From contig NZ_JARZAE010000004.1 in assembly GCF_029892095.1 (NCBI RefSeq), positions 3,720,001 through 3,784,000 of the forward strand: a DNA stretch of 64,000 bases. The letters run 5' to 3'. This DNA comes from Kitasatospora sp. MAP12-44 (lineage in GTDB: Bacteria; Actinomycetota; Actinomycetes; Streptomycetales; Streptomycetaceae). This document shows positions 16,996 to 25,472 of this stretch, in pieces. The notes below the pieces were generated by a model. That model had not been told where the DNA came from. It saw nothing but the letters and a program-made list of their open reading frames with translations, and made no database searches. How positions within the stretch are numbered: the first letter of the stretch is position 1; the number at the start of each line of letters is the position of its first letter. A program made the position numbers and the translations under genes.

Positions 16996-17652
16996 ATGGA
17001 GTTGCTCTCGGTCAATGTCGGCAGGCCGCGCCCCAATCCGTGGAAGGGGCTCACCGATACGGGTATCGACAAGCGGCCGGTGGACGGGCCGGTGGCGGTG
17101 AGCGACCCCGGGCCCAAGGGCACCGGGGCGGTCGGGCTGGCCGGTGACCGGGTCTATGACCTGAAGCACCACGGCGGCTCGGACCAGGCGGTCTACGCCT
17201 ATGCGCGCGAGGATCTGGACGGCTGGGAGTCCGCGTTGGGCAGGCCGCTGGCGGACGGTTCCTTCGGCGAGAACCTGACCACGCTCGGGCTCGACGTCAA
17301 CGGCGCGCTGATCGGTGAGCGCTGGCGGATCGGCGGGGAGGTCGTACTGGAGGTCTCCTGTCCGCGGATCCCGTGCGGGACGTTCCAGGGGTGGCTGGAG
17401 CAGGCCGGCTGGATCAAGCGGTTCACGCTGGCCGCGCTGCCCGGCGCGTATCTGCGGGTGGTCGAGCCGGGCGAGATCCGGGCCGGCGACCCGGTCGAGA
17501 TCGTGCACCGGCCCGACCACGAGGTGACCGTCGCGCTCAGCTTCCGCGCACTGACCCTGGAGCCCGACCTGCTCCCCCGGCTGCTGGTGGCCGACGCCCT
17601 GCCGGAGGAGGCGAGGGAGTCGGCCCGTCGCCGGACCGCAGACAGGCCCTAG
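16996..17652 (+). CDS. MOSC domain protein (YiiM type)
   Basis: A 218-residue soluble protein. The MOSC domain carries the conserved cysteine in VLEVSCPRIPCGTFQGWL, preceded by GDRVYDLKHHGGSDQAVYAYAREDLDGW and FGENLTTLGLDVN, as in the YiiM group. MOSC proteins bind molybdenum cofactor or transfer sulfur; YiiM relatives reduce N-hydroxylated compounds such as 6-hydroxylaminopurine. The substrate here is unknown. It is convergent with the MerR-clamp fusion, with 5 bp between stop codons. Confidence 0.9.
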   Translation: MELLSVNVGRPRPNPWKGLTDTGIDKRPVDGPVAVSDPGPKGTGAVGLAGDRVYDLKHHGGSDQAVYAYAREDLDGWESALGRPLADGSFGENLTTLGLDVNGALIGERWRIGGEVVLEVSCPRIPCGTFQGWLEQAGWIKRFTLAALPGAYLRVVEPGEIRAGDPVEIVHRPDHEVTVALSFRALTLEPDLLPRLLVADALPEEARESARRRTADRP

Positions 17653-17657
17653 CCTCG

Positions 17658-18821
17658 TCAGGTCAGCCGGACCGGCATCAGCAGAGAGAAGGTGCCCTCG
17701 CCGGCGGCCGAGCGGATCGCCAACGGGCTGACCGCACTGCCGAGTTCGAGGACCAGCTGGCCCTGGACCCCGGCCGCCAGCGCCTGCAGCAGGAACTCCT
17801 GGTTGAGGGCGATCCGCAGACCGTCGTGCTCCCCTGCGGCCTCGGCCGCGGTGTCGGCTGCGGTGTCGGCTGCGGTGTCGATGACGCGCAGGGTCCCGGC
17901 AGCCGGGTCGACGGCGAGGACGGTGAGCGCGGCGTCGATGCCGTCCGGGGCGGGTTCACTGCGGCGGGTCGGCCCATCGGACACCGCCCGGCGCAGGTCG
18001 GCGGCGTCGATGCCGACCCGGTGGGTGGGCTCCAGGCGCAGCAGGCGACGGTAGTCGGGGAAGTCCAGGTCCAGGCTGCTCCCCTCGACGAGCCGCCCGT
18101 CGGCCGAGGCCAGCAGCCGGCCGCCGTCCAGCTGGAGGCTCAACTCGTCCGCACCGACGGCCTCTGCCAGCAGCTGGATCTCGTCGGCCAGCGCGGTGGG
18201 CACCAGGGCGCTGAACGTCGCGGCCTCGCCGCGGGCCTCGACACCGGCCGCGACACCGGCCTCCGCCGACTGCACGGCGGCCTCGGCGACGGCGATCCGG
18301 TAGCGGTCGGTGGCGACCAGGCGCAGCACGTCGCCGTCCAGGTCGAAGAGGACGCCGCCGAGCATCGGCAGCTCCGGATCGGCGCTCACCGCGAACCGTA
18401 CGGAGGCCAGCGCGGCGGCCAACTCGGCGCGGTCCACGGTGAGTCGGACGGTGTTCGGGGTAGTGGTCATCGGGTGCTCCCTCTGGTCGAGCAGGACTCG
18501 GACGGTGGAGAGTTCACGACGCGCGTCAGCCAGACCGTCCTCCAGTCGCCGCAGATGCGCGTCGAGCGCACGGTGGGCAGCGGAGGAGCCGGCGGGCGCC
18601 TCCAGGACCAGCCGGATGTCGGCCAGCGGCAGCCCCACCCGGCGCAGTCGGCAGATCAGCCTGGCGTCGGCCAACTGGTCGGGCGCGTACCAGCGGTAGC
18701 CGGTCTGCGGGTCGACCCAGGCGGGACCGAAGACGCCGGCCCCGTCGTAGAACCGCAGCGCGCTGACGGTCAGCCCGCTCTCCCGGGCCAGCCGGCCGAT
18801 ACTGCGCAGTTCGCTCTCCAT
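17658..18821 (-). CDS. MerR-family regulator fused to a DNA polymerase III beta-clamp-like domain
   Basis: A 387-residue two-part protein. Residues 1-75 are a MerR winged helix (RSIGRLARESGLTVSALRFYDGAGVFGPAWVDPQTGYRWY), and residues 80-115 are the dimerisation coiled coil. From about residue 124 the sequence resembles DnaN: VRLTVDRAELAAALASVRFAVS, then LVATDRYRIAVAE (like the DnaN LVATDxHRLA signature), then DFPDYRRLL (like FPDYRRVIP), ending LMPVRL. The clamp part is about 265 residues against 375 in DnaN, so one of its three subdomains may be missing. The ATG at 18821 is chosen by alignment to the MerR start; a GTG at 18890 is possible. The fusion is seen in other actinobacteria but its role is unknown to me. 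Confidence 0.85.
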   Translation of the reverse strand: MESELRSIGRLARESGLTVSALRFYDGAGVFGPAWVDPQTGYRWYAPDQLADARLICRLRRVGLPLADIRLVLEAPAGSSAAHRALDAHLRRLEDGLADARRELSTVRVLLDQREHPMTTTPNTVRLTVDRAELAAALASVRFAVSADPELPMLGGVLFDLDGDVLRLVATDRYRIAVAEAAVQSAEAGVAAGVEARGEAATFSALVPTALADEIQLLAEAVGADELSLQLDGGRLLASADGRLVEGSSLDLDFPDYRRLLRLEPTHRVGIDAADLRRAVSDGPTRRSEPAPDGIDAALTVLAVDPAAGTLRVIDTAADTAADTAAEAAGEHDGLRIALNQEFLLQALAAGVQGQLVLELGSAVSPLAIRSAAGEGTFSLLMPVRLT

Positions 18822-18886
18822 GTCGCTGAGCCTGCGGCCTCGACCAGGTCGAGGGTCAACCTCGGCACCCGCGGGGACGGGCACGC

Positions 18887-19063
18887 TCACGAGGTCATCG
18901 CCCGATAGACGGGCGCGAGCAGCACCGCCAGGTTCCGGCCCCGTACGGTGATCTTCGGCGGCGGCAGCTGCTCGATCGCCGGCGGTGGTGGCGGTTCCTC
19001 CGGCTCCGCGCCGTCGCGCAGGGTGAACTCGCCCTGCCAGTAGCCCTCCAGGTGATCCGTCAT
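18887..19063 (-). CDS. 58-residue protein translationally coupled to the SNF2 helicase
   Basis: MTDHLEGYWQGEFTLRDG, a Pro/Glu-rich linker, then VRGRNLAVLLAPVYRAMTS. The start overlaps the helicase stop as ATGA, which supports real translation. In streptomycetes the gene after this helicase is usually a SWIM zinc-finger protein of several hundred residues. The final segment here resembles the C-terminal helix I remember from those proteins, but no SWIM CxCx(n)CxH motif is present. It may be a remnant of that gene after an internal deletion, or an independent small partner. Confidence 0.55.
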   Translation of the reverse strand: MTDHLEGYWQGEFTLRDGAEPEEPPPPPAIEQLPPPKITVRGRNLAVLLAPVYRAMTS

Positions 19064-22000
19064 GCCTCCATCGCCTCGACTTCGGCTTCGGCCGTCAGGG
19101 TGACCAGCTCCCGCAGATCCTCGACGGAGAGGTCGCCGAGCCACTGCCCGCCGCCCGCTCCGACCACCGTCTCGGCGAGCGCCCGCTTGGACTCGATCAT
19201 CTCCGCGATCCGCTCCTCCACCGTGCCGACGCAGACGAAGCTGCGCACCTGGACGTCCCGCCGCTGCCCGATCCGGTGCGCCCGGTCGGTGGCCTGCTGC
19301 TCGACCGCCGGATTCCACCAACGGTCAAGGTGGATCACCTGATTGGCGGCGGTCAGATTGAGCCCGGTGCCGCCGGCCTTGAGCGAGAGCAGGAAGACAC
19401 CCGGCCCGTCCTGCTCCTGGAACCGGGCGATCAGCTCGTCGCGGCGGCGGGCCGAGAGGCCGCCGTGCAGGTAGAGCACCTCGGTGCCGAGACGCTCGGG
19501 CAGGTGCCGGTGCAGCATCGAGCCGAACTCGGCGTACTGGGTGAAGACCAGGGTGCGTTCGCCCTCGGCGAGAGCCGACTCCAGGGTCTCCTCCAGCCGG
19601 GCGAGTTTGCCCGAGCGGCCGGCCACCGCCGAGCCGTCGTGCAGCAACTGGGCCGGGTGGTTGCACACTTGCTTGAGCTTGCCGATCGCCGCCAGTACGG
19701 TGCCCTTGCGCTCGACGCCCTTGATCCCCTGCACCCGGTGCAACAGGTCGGCCACCACGGCCTGGTAGAGGCCGGCCTGTTCGGTGGTCAGGGTGCACCA
19801 GACCGTCATCTCCTGCTTCGCCGGCAGCTCAAGGGCCACCCCGGGATCGCCCTTGAGCCGGCGCAGGATGAACGGGCTTGTCCGGCGCTGGAGTTCGGCG
19901 AGCCGGACGGCGTTCCCGTGCTGCTCGACCGGGATCGCGTAGCGCTCCTTGAACGCGGAGGCCGAACCGAGCAGGCCCGGATTGGCGAAGTCGAGGATGG
20001 CGTGCAGCTCGGTGAGCCGGTTCTCCACGGGCGTGCCGGTCAGCGCGATCCGATGGTCGGCCGGGAGTGAACGCAGCGCCCTGGACTGGGCGGTGGCGCT
20101 GTTCTTGACCTGCTGCGCCTCGTCCGCGATCACCCGGCGCCAGTCGATCGTGCGCAGTTGCTCGGCGTCGCGTTGGACCAGGCCGTAGGTGGTGATGACC
20201 AGGTCGACCCCGGCGACGGCCGCGCGCAGCTCGTCGCCGGTCGGGCGCTCGGCGCCGTGCTGGACGTGCACCCGCAGGGACGGCGCGAACCGGGCCGCCT
20301 CGCGCCGCCAGTTGCCGACCAGCGACATCGGGCAGACCAGCAGGGTCGGCCGGGCGGCTTCGGCAGGCTCGGCTGCGGCCCGTTCGCCCTGCTCGCCCCG
20401 CTCGCCCCGCTCAGCCTGCTCAGCCTGCTCGGCCTGCTCGGCGGCGAGCAGTGCCAGCGTCTGCACGGTCTTGCCCAGCCCCATGTCGTCGGCAAGCACC
20501 GCGCCCAGGCCCAGCCGGGTGAGCGAGCGCAGCCAGGCGACCCCGCGCTCCTGGTAGGGCCGCAGGGTGGCGGTGAAGCCGTCCGGCAGCGGCACGGGCG
20601 GGGCCCACCCGCCGGCGGTCGCGCCGGCCCGGGAGGCCGTCCGATCGGCGAGCAGCTCGCCGAGCACCCCGGAGGCCCGGACGGCGCTGACCGGCAGTCC
20701 GCCGACCGAGGCCTCCGGGTCGAGCGCCAGGCGCAGCAGCCGGCCCGGCGTCATCTCCCCGCGCCCCTCCCGGGAGAGGAAGTCGACGGCGGCGGCGATC
20801 TGCCGCGCATCCACCTCCACCCACTGGCCGCGGATCCTGACCAGGCCCTCCTTGGCTGCCGCCAGATCGGCCAACTGCTGTGCGGTGAGCGGCTTTCCGT
20901 CGATGGCCGCCTGCCAGCGGAAGGCCACCACGGCGTCGCGGTCGACCTGCCCTGCGGTCTCCACCGCGCCGGGCGCGGCCGGCCGGGCGGTGAGCGCCAT
21001 GCCGAGCCGCGGCGGCCGCTGCCACCAGCTGGGCAGCAGCACCCCGAAGCCTGCGCCGCTGAGCACGGGGGCCGCCTCGCGCAGGAAGGCAAGCGCGCCG
21101 GCCCGGTCCAGCGTCAGCGACGCCGGGCTGCCGGTGCGCAGCACGGGCCGCAGCTCGGCGCGGCAGCGCGCGGCACGGTCCAGTTCGGCGAGGTAGGAAG
21201 CCTGCGGGTCGTCGGTCTTGCGTTCGAAGGCGGCGAGCGCCGCGCCACCGGCCCACAGGTCCGCTGCCGGGACGAGCAGCGAGGGTTCGTCGGCGGCTTG
21301 GAGCAGGAAGTCGAGCCGCCAGTGGTCGTCCGAGGGCCGGCCTTCGGGGTCGTCGGGGTCGGGCCCGAGCGGTTCGACCAGGCGGAAGCAGAGCCGGACG
21401 GCTGCGGCGGCGGGCTCCTCACCGGCGCACCAGTCGGCCAGCCGCCCGGCGAGCTGCTCCAACGCGCCACCGTCGAGCGCGGTGTCGAGCGGTATGGCGA
21501 GCGCGGTGTCGAGTCGGCCGTCGGCTGAGCCGAGCGCCACGAACCAGCGCTCGGTCAGCCCGTCCACCGCAGCCTGCCCGTTCACTGCGGGCTCGGCGGC
21601 AGGCAGGCGCAGCGCCTGCGGTTGCTCGGCCAGCGCGGCGCGCACCTCGCGGTCGGTCAGCGCGTCGAGCACCTCCCCCAGCAGCTCCGCCCCCTCCCGC
21701 TCCCCCCGGCAGACCGGCGGGCAGCCGGCCGCCAGCGCCGCCGCCTCGCGCCGCGCCGCAGCGTTCAGCACCGGCTGCCAGCGCGCGTGCGGCACCCCGT
21801 CCTCGCTGGTCAGCGCGGGCAGCACCTGCCCACTCCCGGCCAGCCGCCAGGCGAGGTCGTGCACACCGGTCAGCCAGCGCAGCGAAGCCCCGTACGCGAC
21901 GTCCACCCGCCCGGCCCCGGGCAGCTCGGAGCTGCTCAGCGCCCAGCGGGGATCGAAGAGTTCACCCAGCAGCTGGGCTGCCTCGGCGGCCTCGAAGAGC

Positions 22001-22326
22001 AGTGCCGGCACCCGCCAGCGGCGCAGCGACACCCCGCTCGCACCCCGGCTGCCGAGCAGCTCCGGCGACGGCGCGGGCGAGCCGCTGAGCGAGGGCAGCG
22101 CGAGCGTCGCCCAGCGCTCCGGCGCCTGCCCGGCCAGCCACTCAAGGCCGGGGCCGATCCCGGCCAGCAGCTCGGCCAGCCGACCGGCGGCACAGGCGTA
22201 CGGGTGCGGACGGACGGCATCGGGCCCGCCGGGCACCGGGCCGCGCGCCGCAGCCAGCGCCCGCGCGTCCTCGGCCCACAGCGCGAGCCGCCCACCCGTC
22301 CGCCAAAGGCCGTGCACGGCGAACAT
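19060..22326 (-). CDS. SNF2/RapA-type DEAD/DEAH-box ATPase (helicase superfamily 2)
   Basis: A 1088-residue DNA-dependent ATPase. The N-terminal ~600 residues are the bacterial SNF2-associated region. The motor follows: motif I LADDMGLGKTVQTLALL, motif II VIADEAQQVKN (DEAQ), motif III LTGTPVENRLTELHAIL. The C-terminal lobe has LVFTQYAEFGSML, LSLKAGGTGLNLTAANQVIHLDRWWNPAVEQQATDRAHRIGQRRDVQV. An AEQAEQAERGERGEQGER low-complexity insert lies just after motif I. ATG 22326, after GGAGG at 9 nt, is chosen over the longer open frame to 22563, which would enter the yceI promoter. Role unknown; relatives remodel DNA-protein complexes. Confidence 0.93.
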   Translation of the reverse strand: MFAVHGLWRTGGRLALWAEDARALAAARGPVPGGPDAVRPHPYACAAGRLAELLAGIGPGLEWLAGQAPERWATLALPSLSGSPAPSPELLGSRGASGVSLRRWRVPALLFEAAEAAQLLGELFDPRWALSSSELPGAGRVDVAYGASLRWLTGVHDLAWRLAGSGQVLPALTSEDGVPHARWQPVLNAAARREAAALAAGCPPVCRGEREGAELLGEVLDALTDREVRAALAEQPQALRLPAAEPAVNGQAAVDGLTERWFVALGSADGRLDTALAIPLDTALDGGALEQLAGRLADWCAGEEPAAAAVRLCFRLVEPLGPDPDDPEGRPSDDHWRLDFLLQAADEPSLLVPAADLWAGGAALAAFERKTDDPQASYLAELDRAARCRAELRPVLRTGSPASLTLDRAGALAFLREAAPVLSGAGFGVLLPSWWQRPPRLGMALTARPAAPGAVETAGQVDRDAVVAFRWQAAIDGKPLTAQQLADLAAAKEGLVRIRGQWVEVDARQIAAAVDFLSREGRGEMTPGRLLRLALDPEASVGGLPVSAVRASGVLGELLADRTASRAGATAGGWAPPVPLPDGFTATLRPYQERGVAWLRSLTRLGLGAVLADDMGLGKTVQTLALLAAEQAEQAEQAERGERGEQGERAAAEPAEAARPTLLVCPMSLVGNWRREAARFAPSLRVHVQHGAERPTGDELRAAVAGVDLVITTYGLVQRDAEQLRTIDWRRVIADEAQQVKNSATAQSRALRSLPADHRIALTGTPVENRLTELHAILDFANPGLLGSASAFKERYAIPVEQHGNAVRLAELQRRTSPFILRRLKGDPGVALELPAKQEMTVWCTLTTEQAGLYQAVVADLLHRVQGIKGVERKGTVLAAIGKLKQVCNHPAQLLHDGSAVAGRSGKLARLEETLESALAEGERTLVFTQYAEFGSMLHRHLPERLGTEVLYLHGGLSARRRDELIARFQEQDGPGVFLLSLKAGGTGLNLTAANQVIHLDRWWNPAVEQQATDRAHRIGQRRDVQVRSFVCVGTVEERIAEMIESKRALAETVVGAGGGQWLGDLSVEDLRELVTLTAEAEVEAMEA

Positions 22327-22445
22327 GGGACTCGGCCTCCGGTCTGCGGACAGTCCTTGCAGCCTAGTCGCGACCTGCGACAACGCGCCGCGCCGAAAGA
22401 TGTGGTTGAACGTTGAACCAAAGACGGCTACGGTGGAACCAACAA

Positions 22446-22459
22446 GTTGAAGCCTCAAC
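22446..22459. promoter_or_regulatory. Inverted repeat upstream of the yceI-like gene
   Basis: GTTGA-AGCC-TCAAC lies 28 bp before the ATG, and TTGAACGTTGAACC (22407-22420) is a close direct repeat of the same half-site. These may be regulator half-sites (for example MarR-type) between yceI and the helicase. Confidence 0.35.
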
Positions 22460-22486
22460 AACAGGCTTCGGACCTCAGGAGGAGCC

Positions 22487-23107
22487 ATGGGCCTGTTCAA
22501 CCGCAAGACCGCCGCCGCACCCGCCGCCGTCGCCGTGCTGGACGCACCGGCCGCCACCGGCACCGACCTCTCGCACCTGAGCGGTGACTACACCATCGAC
22601 AGCTCGCACAGCAGCATCGAGTTCCGGGTGCGGCACGCGATGGTCACCAACGTGCGCGGCGCGTTCGCCGAGTACGACGGCCGGCTCCACCTGGACGGCG
22701 CCAACCCCGCCGCCTCGCGGGCCGAGCTGGTGATCAAGGTCGCCAGCGTCGACACCGGCAACGAGCAGCGCGACGGACACCTGCGCACCGGCGACTTCTT
22801 CGCGGTCGAGACCCACCCGGAGATCACCTTCCGCAGCACCGCCACCGAGCAGCTCGACGCCGACCACTACCGGCTGACCGGCGACCTCACCATCAAGGCC
22901 ACCACCCGGCCCGTCGTGCTGGACCTGGAGTTCACCGGTACCGCGACCGACCCCTACGGCATCGAGCGGGTCGGCTTCGAGGGCAGCACGACCGTCGACC
23001 GCACCGAGTTCGGCTTGACGTACAACGCCGCACTGGAGACCGGCGGGGTGCTGATCGGCGAGAAGGTCAAGCTCTCCTTCGACATCTCCGCCGTCCGCGC
23101 CGGCTGA
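22487..23107 (+). CDS. YceI family protein
   Basis: A 206-residue protein with the YceI lipocalin-like beta-barrel: GDYTIDSSHSSIEFRVRHAMVTNVRGAFAEYDGRLHLD, then RDGHLRTGDFFAVETHPEITFRST and LTGDLTIKATTRPVVLDLEF. The fold binds polyisoprenoid or amide lipids in characterised members. There is no signal peptide; instead the N-terminus is MGLFNRKTAAAPAAVAVLDAPA, which is unusual for a family often secreted in proteobacteria but common in actinobacteria. AGGAGGAG precedes the ATG. It is divergent from the SNF2 gene. Confidence 0.92.
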   Translation: MGLFNRKTAAAPAAVAVLDAPAATGTDLSHLSGDYTIDSSHSSIEFRVRHAMVTNVRGAFAEYDGRLHLDGANPAASRAELVIKVASVDTGNEQRDGHLRTGDFFAVETHPEITFRSTATEQLDADHYRLTGDLTIKATTRPVVLDLEFTGTATDPYGIERVGFEGSTTVDRTEFGLTYNAALETGGVLIGEKVKLSFDISAVRAG

Positions 23108-23189
23108 CCGCTCCCCACCCCCGCACCCGCACCGCACCCGCTCCCCGACTCCGGCAGGATGGTCCGGGGAGCGAACGGTGGGAGGGGCT

Positions 23190-24098
23190 GTGGAACTGCG
23201 CCAGCTGCGCTACTTCGTCACAGTGGCGGAGGAGCTGCACTTCGGACGGGCCGCCGAGCGGCTGCTGATCGGGCAGCCCGCCGTCAGCCAGCAGATCCGG
23301 CGGCTGGAACGGGAGTTGAAAGTCGACCTCTTCGACCGTACGCCCCGCCTGGTCCGCCTCACGACGGCCGGTGAGGCGTTCCTGCCGGCCGCCCGAGCGG
23401 TACTGACTGCCGAGGACGCGGCCCACGCGGTCGCCGCCGACCTGGCGGCGGGCCGACTGGGCGTGCTGCGGCTGGGCACCATCACCGGCCTCGGCGAGCG
23501 GCTGGACCGGATCCTGGACGCGTTCGAGCAGCACGCCCCCACCCTGCGGGTCGAGCTGATCGCACTCCCCGTCAAGGAGCGGCTGGCCCACCTGGCCGAC
23601 GGCCGGCTGGACGCCGCGTTCGTCCGGGGAGCGGCCGGGCCGGAGCCCGCGGAACTGCGCCGGATTCCGCTCTGGCAGGACGAGTTGGTGGCCGCCGTGC
23701 CCGCCGGACACCCCCTGGCCGAGCAGCCCTCGGTACGCCTGGCGGACCTCGCCGAGCTGCCGCTTCGGCTGACCGCGCGCCGCAACCACCCGTCGCTGGT
23801 CGATCTCGTTCTCACCGGCTGCCGGCAGGCCGGTTTCGAGCCAATCCCGGGCCCAGCCTCCAGCACCCTGCAGGACACCCTGGCCGCGATCGGCGCCGGC
23901 ACCCCGATGTGGACGGTGGTGTACGCGGCCAACGCGCGGATCATGCGGATCCCCCGGGTCGCCTTCGTCCCGTTCGCCCCGCCCGGGCCGGCCCTGCCGA
24001 CCGCGCTCGTGCTGCGCCGGGGCGCCGCCTCGGCGGGGCTCGAACTGCTGCTGAAGGCCTGCAAAACACCACTGACCTGTGACGATCAGGAATCGTGA
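23190..24098 (+). CDS. LysR-family transcriptional regulator
   Basis: A 302-residue regulator. The HTH is at residues 1-60 (ELRQLRYFVTVAEELHFGRAAERLLIGQPAVSQQIRRLERELKVDLFDR). The substrate-binding domain follows a hinge at about residue 85. A GTG at 23190, with GGGAGG 4 nt before it, gives the canonical VELRQLRYF start; a GTG at 23178 would add four residues. It precedes a tautomerase gene on the same strand by 115 bp and may control it. The effector is unknown. Confidence 0.9.
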   Translation: MELRQLRYFVTVAEELHFGRAAERLLIGQPAVSQQIRRLERELKVDLFDRTPRLVRLTTAGEAFLPAARAVLTAEDAAHAVAADLAAGRLGVLRLGTITGLGERLDRILDAFEQHAPTLRVELIALPVKERLAHLADGRLDAAFVRGAAGPEPAELRRIPLWQDELVAAVPAGHPLAEQPSVRLADLAELPLRLTARRNHPSLVDLVLTGCRQAGFEPIPGPASSTLQDTLAAIGAGTPMWTVVYAANARIMRIPRVAFVPFAPPGPALPTALVLRRGAASAGLELLLKACKTPLTCDDQES

Positions 24099-24213
24099 TC
24101 GCTACGAGAGCGATTCGGGTCTGGGTCGGGACCGGCCCGCCACGATGAACTGTTCCCCGAAGGCAGAGCGCACCGGAACAGCCGGTGCCGGCCGATCGAT
24201 CGAGGAGCAGATC

Positions 24214-24396
24214 ATGCCCGTCGTCACCGTTCAGCAGGGCCCGCGCACCGTCGAGCTCAAGCGCGAGCTGGTCGCCCGGATCACCGACGCCTTCGTGGAT
24301 GCCTACCAGATCCCGGCCGAGGCGGTTCAGGTCTGGATCCACGAGGTGCCCACCGACAGCTGGGGCACGGCCGGCAAGCTCACCGCCGACAAGTAA
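24214..24396 (+). CDS. 4-oxalocrotonate tautomerase family protein
   Basis: A 60-residue tautomerase subunit. After Met removal the N-terminal Pro (MPVVTVQQGPR) is the catalytic base of the family, and the VELKRELVARITDAFVDAYQIPAEAVQVWIHEVPTDSWGTAGKL pattern matches 4-OT. Members ketonise enols in aromatic degradation or act promiscuously, so the substrate is unknown. GAGGAG lies 6 nt before the ATG. Its TAA directly abuts the stop codon of the converging LysR gene with no gap. Confidence 0.88.
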   Translation: MPVVTVQQGPRTVELKRELVARITDAFVDAYQIPAEAVQVWIHEVPTDSWGTAGKLTADK

Positions 24397-25362
24397 CTAC
24401 CCGGCCAGCAGTGCGGCGTCCTCGGCTGACAGCCAGCTCCCGGGCGGGCGCCGCAGCCAGCCCTCCCGTCGGCCGATCGCCCGCGCCTGGTCGCGCAGCA
24501 GCTCAACCGCCTTGCCCGCAGGCCCTGTTCGGGTGACCATGCCCACCAGGGTGAGCGGCACCGGCTCCACCAGCGGGCGGGTCACCGTGCCGGGAAGCTC
24601 CGGACCGCCCAGGGTGGTCAGCATCGGGTCGCCGTGCCTGACGATGTAGCGAGCCGTCTCGTCCACCCCCACCGGCGGGGCGTACGGCGCCGCTGCCGTC
24701 AACCCGTGTGCCGCCAGCAGGCGTTGGCCGAAGCCCGTCCACTCGGTGGTGGCCGGGTTCCCGGCGCAGATGTCCACCGGATGCCCGACCAGCTCCGCGA
24801 TCCGCACCGCGCCGGGCCCGGCCAGCGGGTGGTCCTGCGGCAGCATCAGCGCCAACCGTTCGAGCCTGACCGGGAGGTGGGACAGCCGCTCGCGCAGCAC
24901 GGTCGGCAGCCCACTGAAGCAGCCGAACGAGACATCCAGCCTTCCGGCGATCAACTCCCGTGCCGCAGCGGCGAGTCCGCCGTGATAGCGGGCCAGCAGC
25001 TCGGCCTGCGGGTCGGCCGCCCGGGCCGCGGCCAGGATCCGGTCCGCCGTCAGGTCCTCGCCGGTCACCGCGCTGTTGAGGTCCACCAGCAGCGGGCGGT
25101 CCGCCGCCGGGGCCAGCATCTCGTCCTGCAGCGCCAGCAACCGACGTGCCTGCGGCAGTAGTTGCTCGCCCGCCGGGGTGAGCGCCACGCTGCGGGTGGT
25201 CCGGACGAAGAGCTCGCGGCCGAGCAGCCGCTCCAGCGTACGGACGTCCCGGCTCAGCGCCTGCTGGGCGAGGTGCAGCCGCTCGGCCGCGCGACCGAAG
25301 TGCAGGGTCTCGGCGGTCGCGACGAAACAGCGCAGCAGGCGGGGGTGCAGGTCGACGGGCAT
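24397..25362 (-). CDS. LysR-family transcriptional regulator
   Basis: A 321-residue regulator with an HTH in HPRLLRCFVATAETLHFGRAAERLHLAQQALSRDVRTLERLLGRELFVR and an effector domain from about residue 95. The recognition helix has QQALSRDVRTLE instead of the usual QPAVSQQIRRLE, the pattern of a distinct streptomycete subgroup. It is divergent from the MFS gene at 25473, its most likely target. Confidence 0.9.
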   Translation of the reverse strand: MPVDLHPRLLRCFVATAETLHFGRAAERLHLAQQALSRDVRTLERLLGRELFVRTTRSVALTPAGEQLLPQARRLLALQDEMLAPAADRPLLVDLNSAVTGEDLTADRILAAARAADPQAELLARYHGGLAAAARELIAGRLDVSFGCFSGLPTVLRERLSHLPVRLERLALMLPQDHPLAGPGAVRIAELVGHPVDICAGNPATTEWTGFGQRLLAAHGLTAAAPYAPPVGVDETARYIVRHGDPMLTTLGGPELPGTVTRPLVEPVPLTLVGMVTRTGPAGKAVELLRDQARAIGRREGWLRRPPGSWLSAEDAALLAG

Positions 25363-25472
25363 GGCAGCAGATTAACAACGCGACTGCGTCAATACCTCCG
25401 AACAGGTGTTGGACCGCCCGTACGCGGCCGGTCCAGGCTGAGGGAACACCCCAACCCCTTGCCTGGAGAGCC

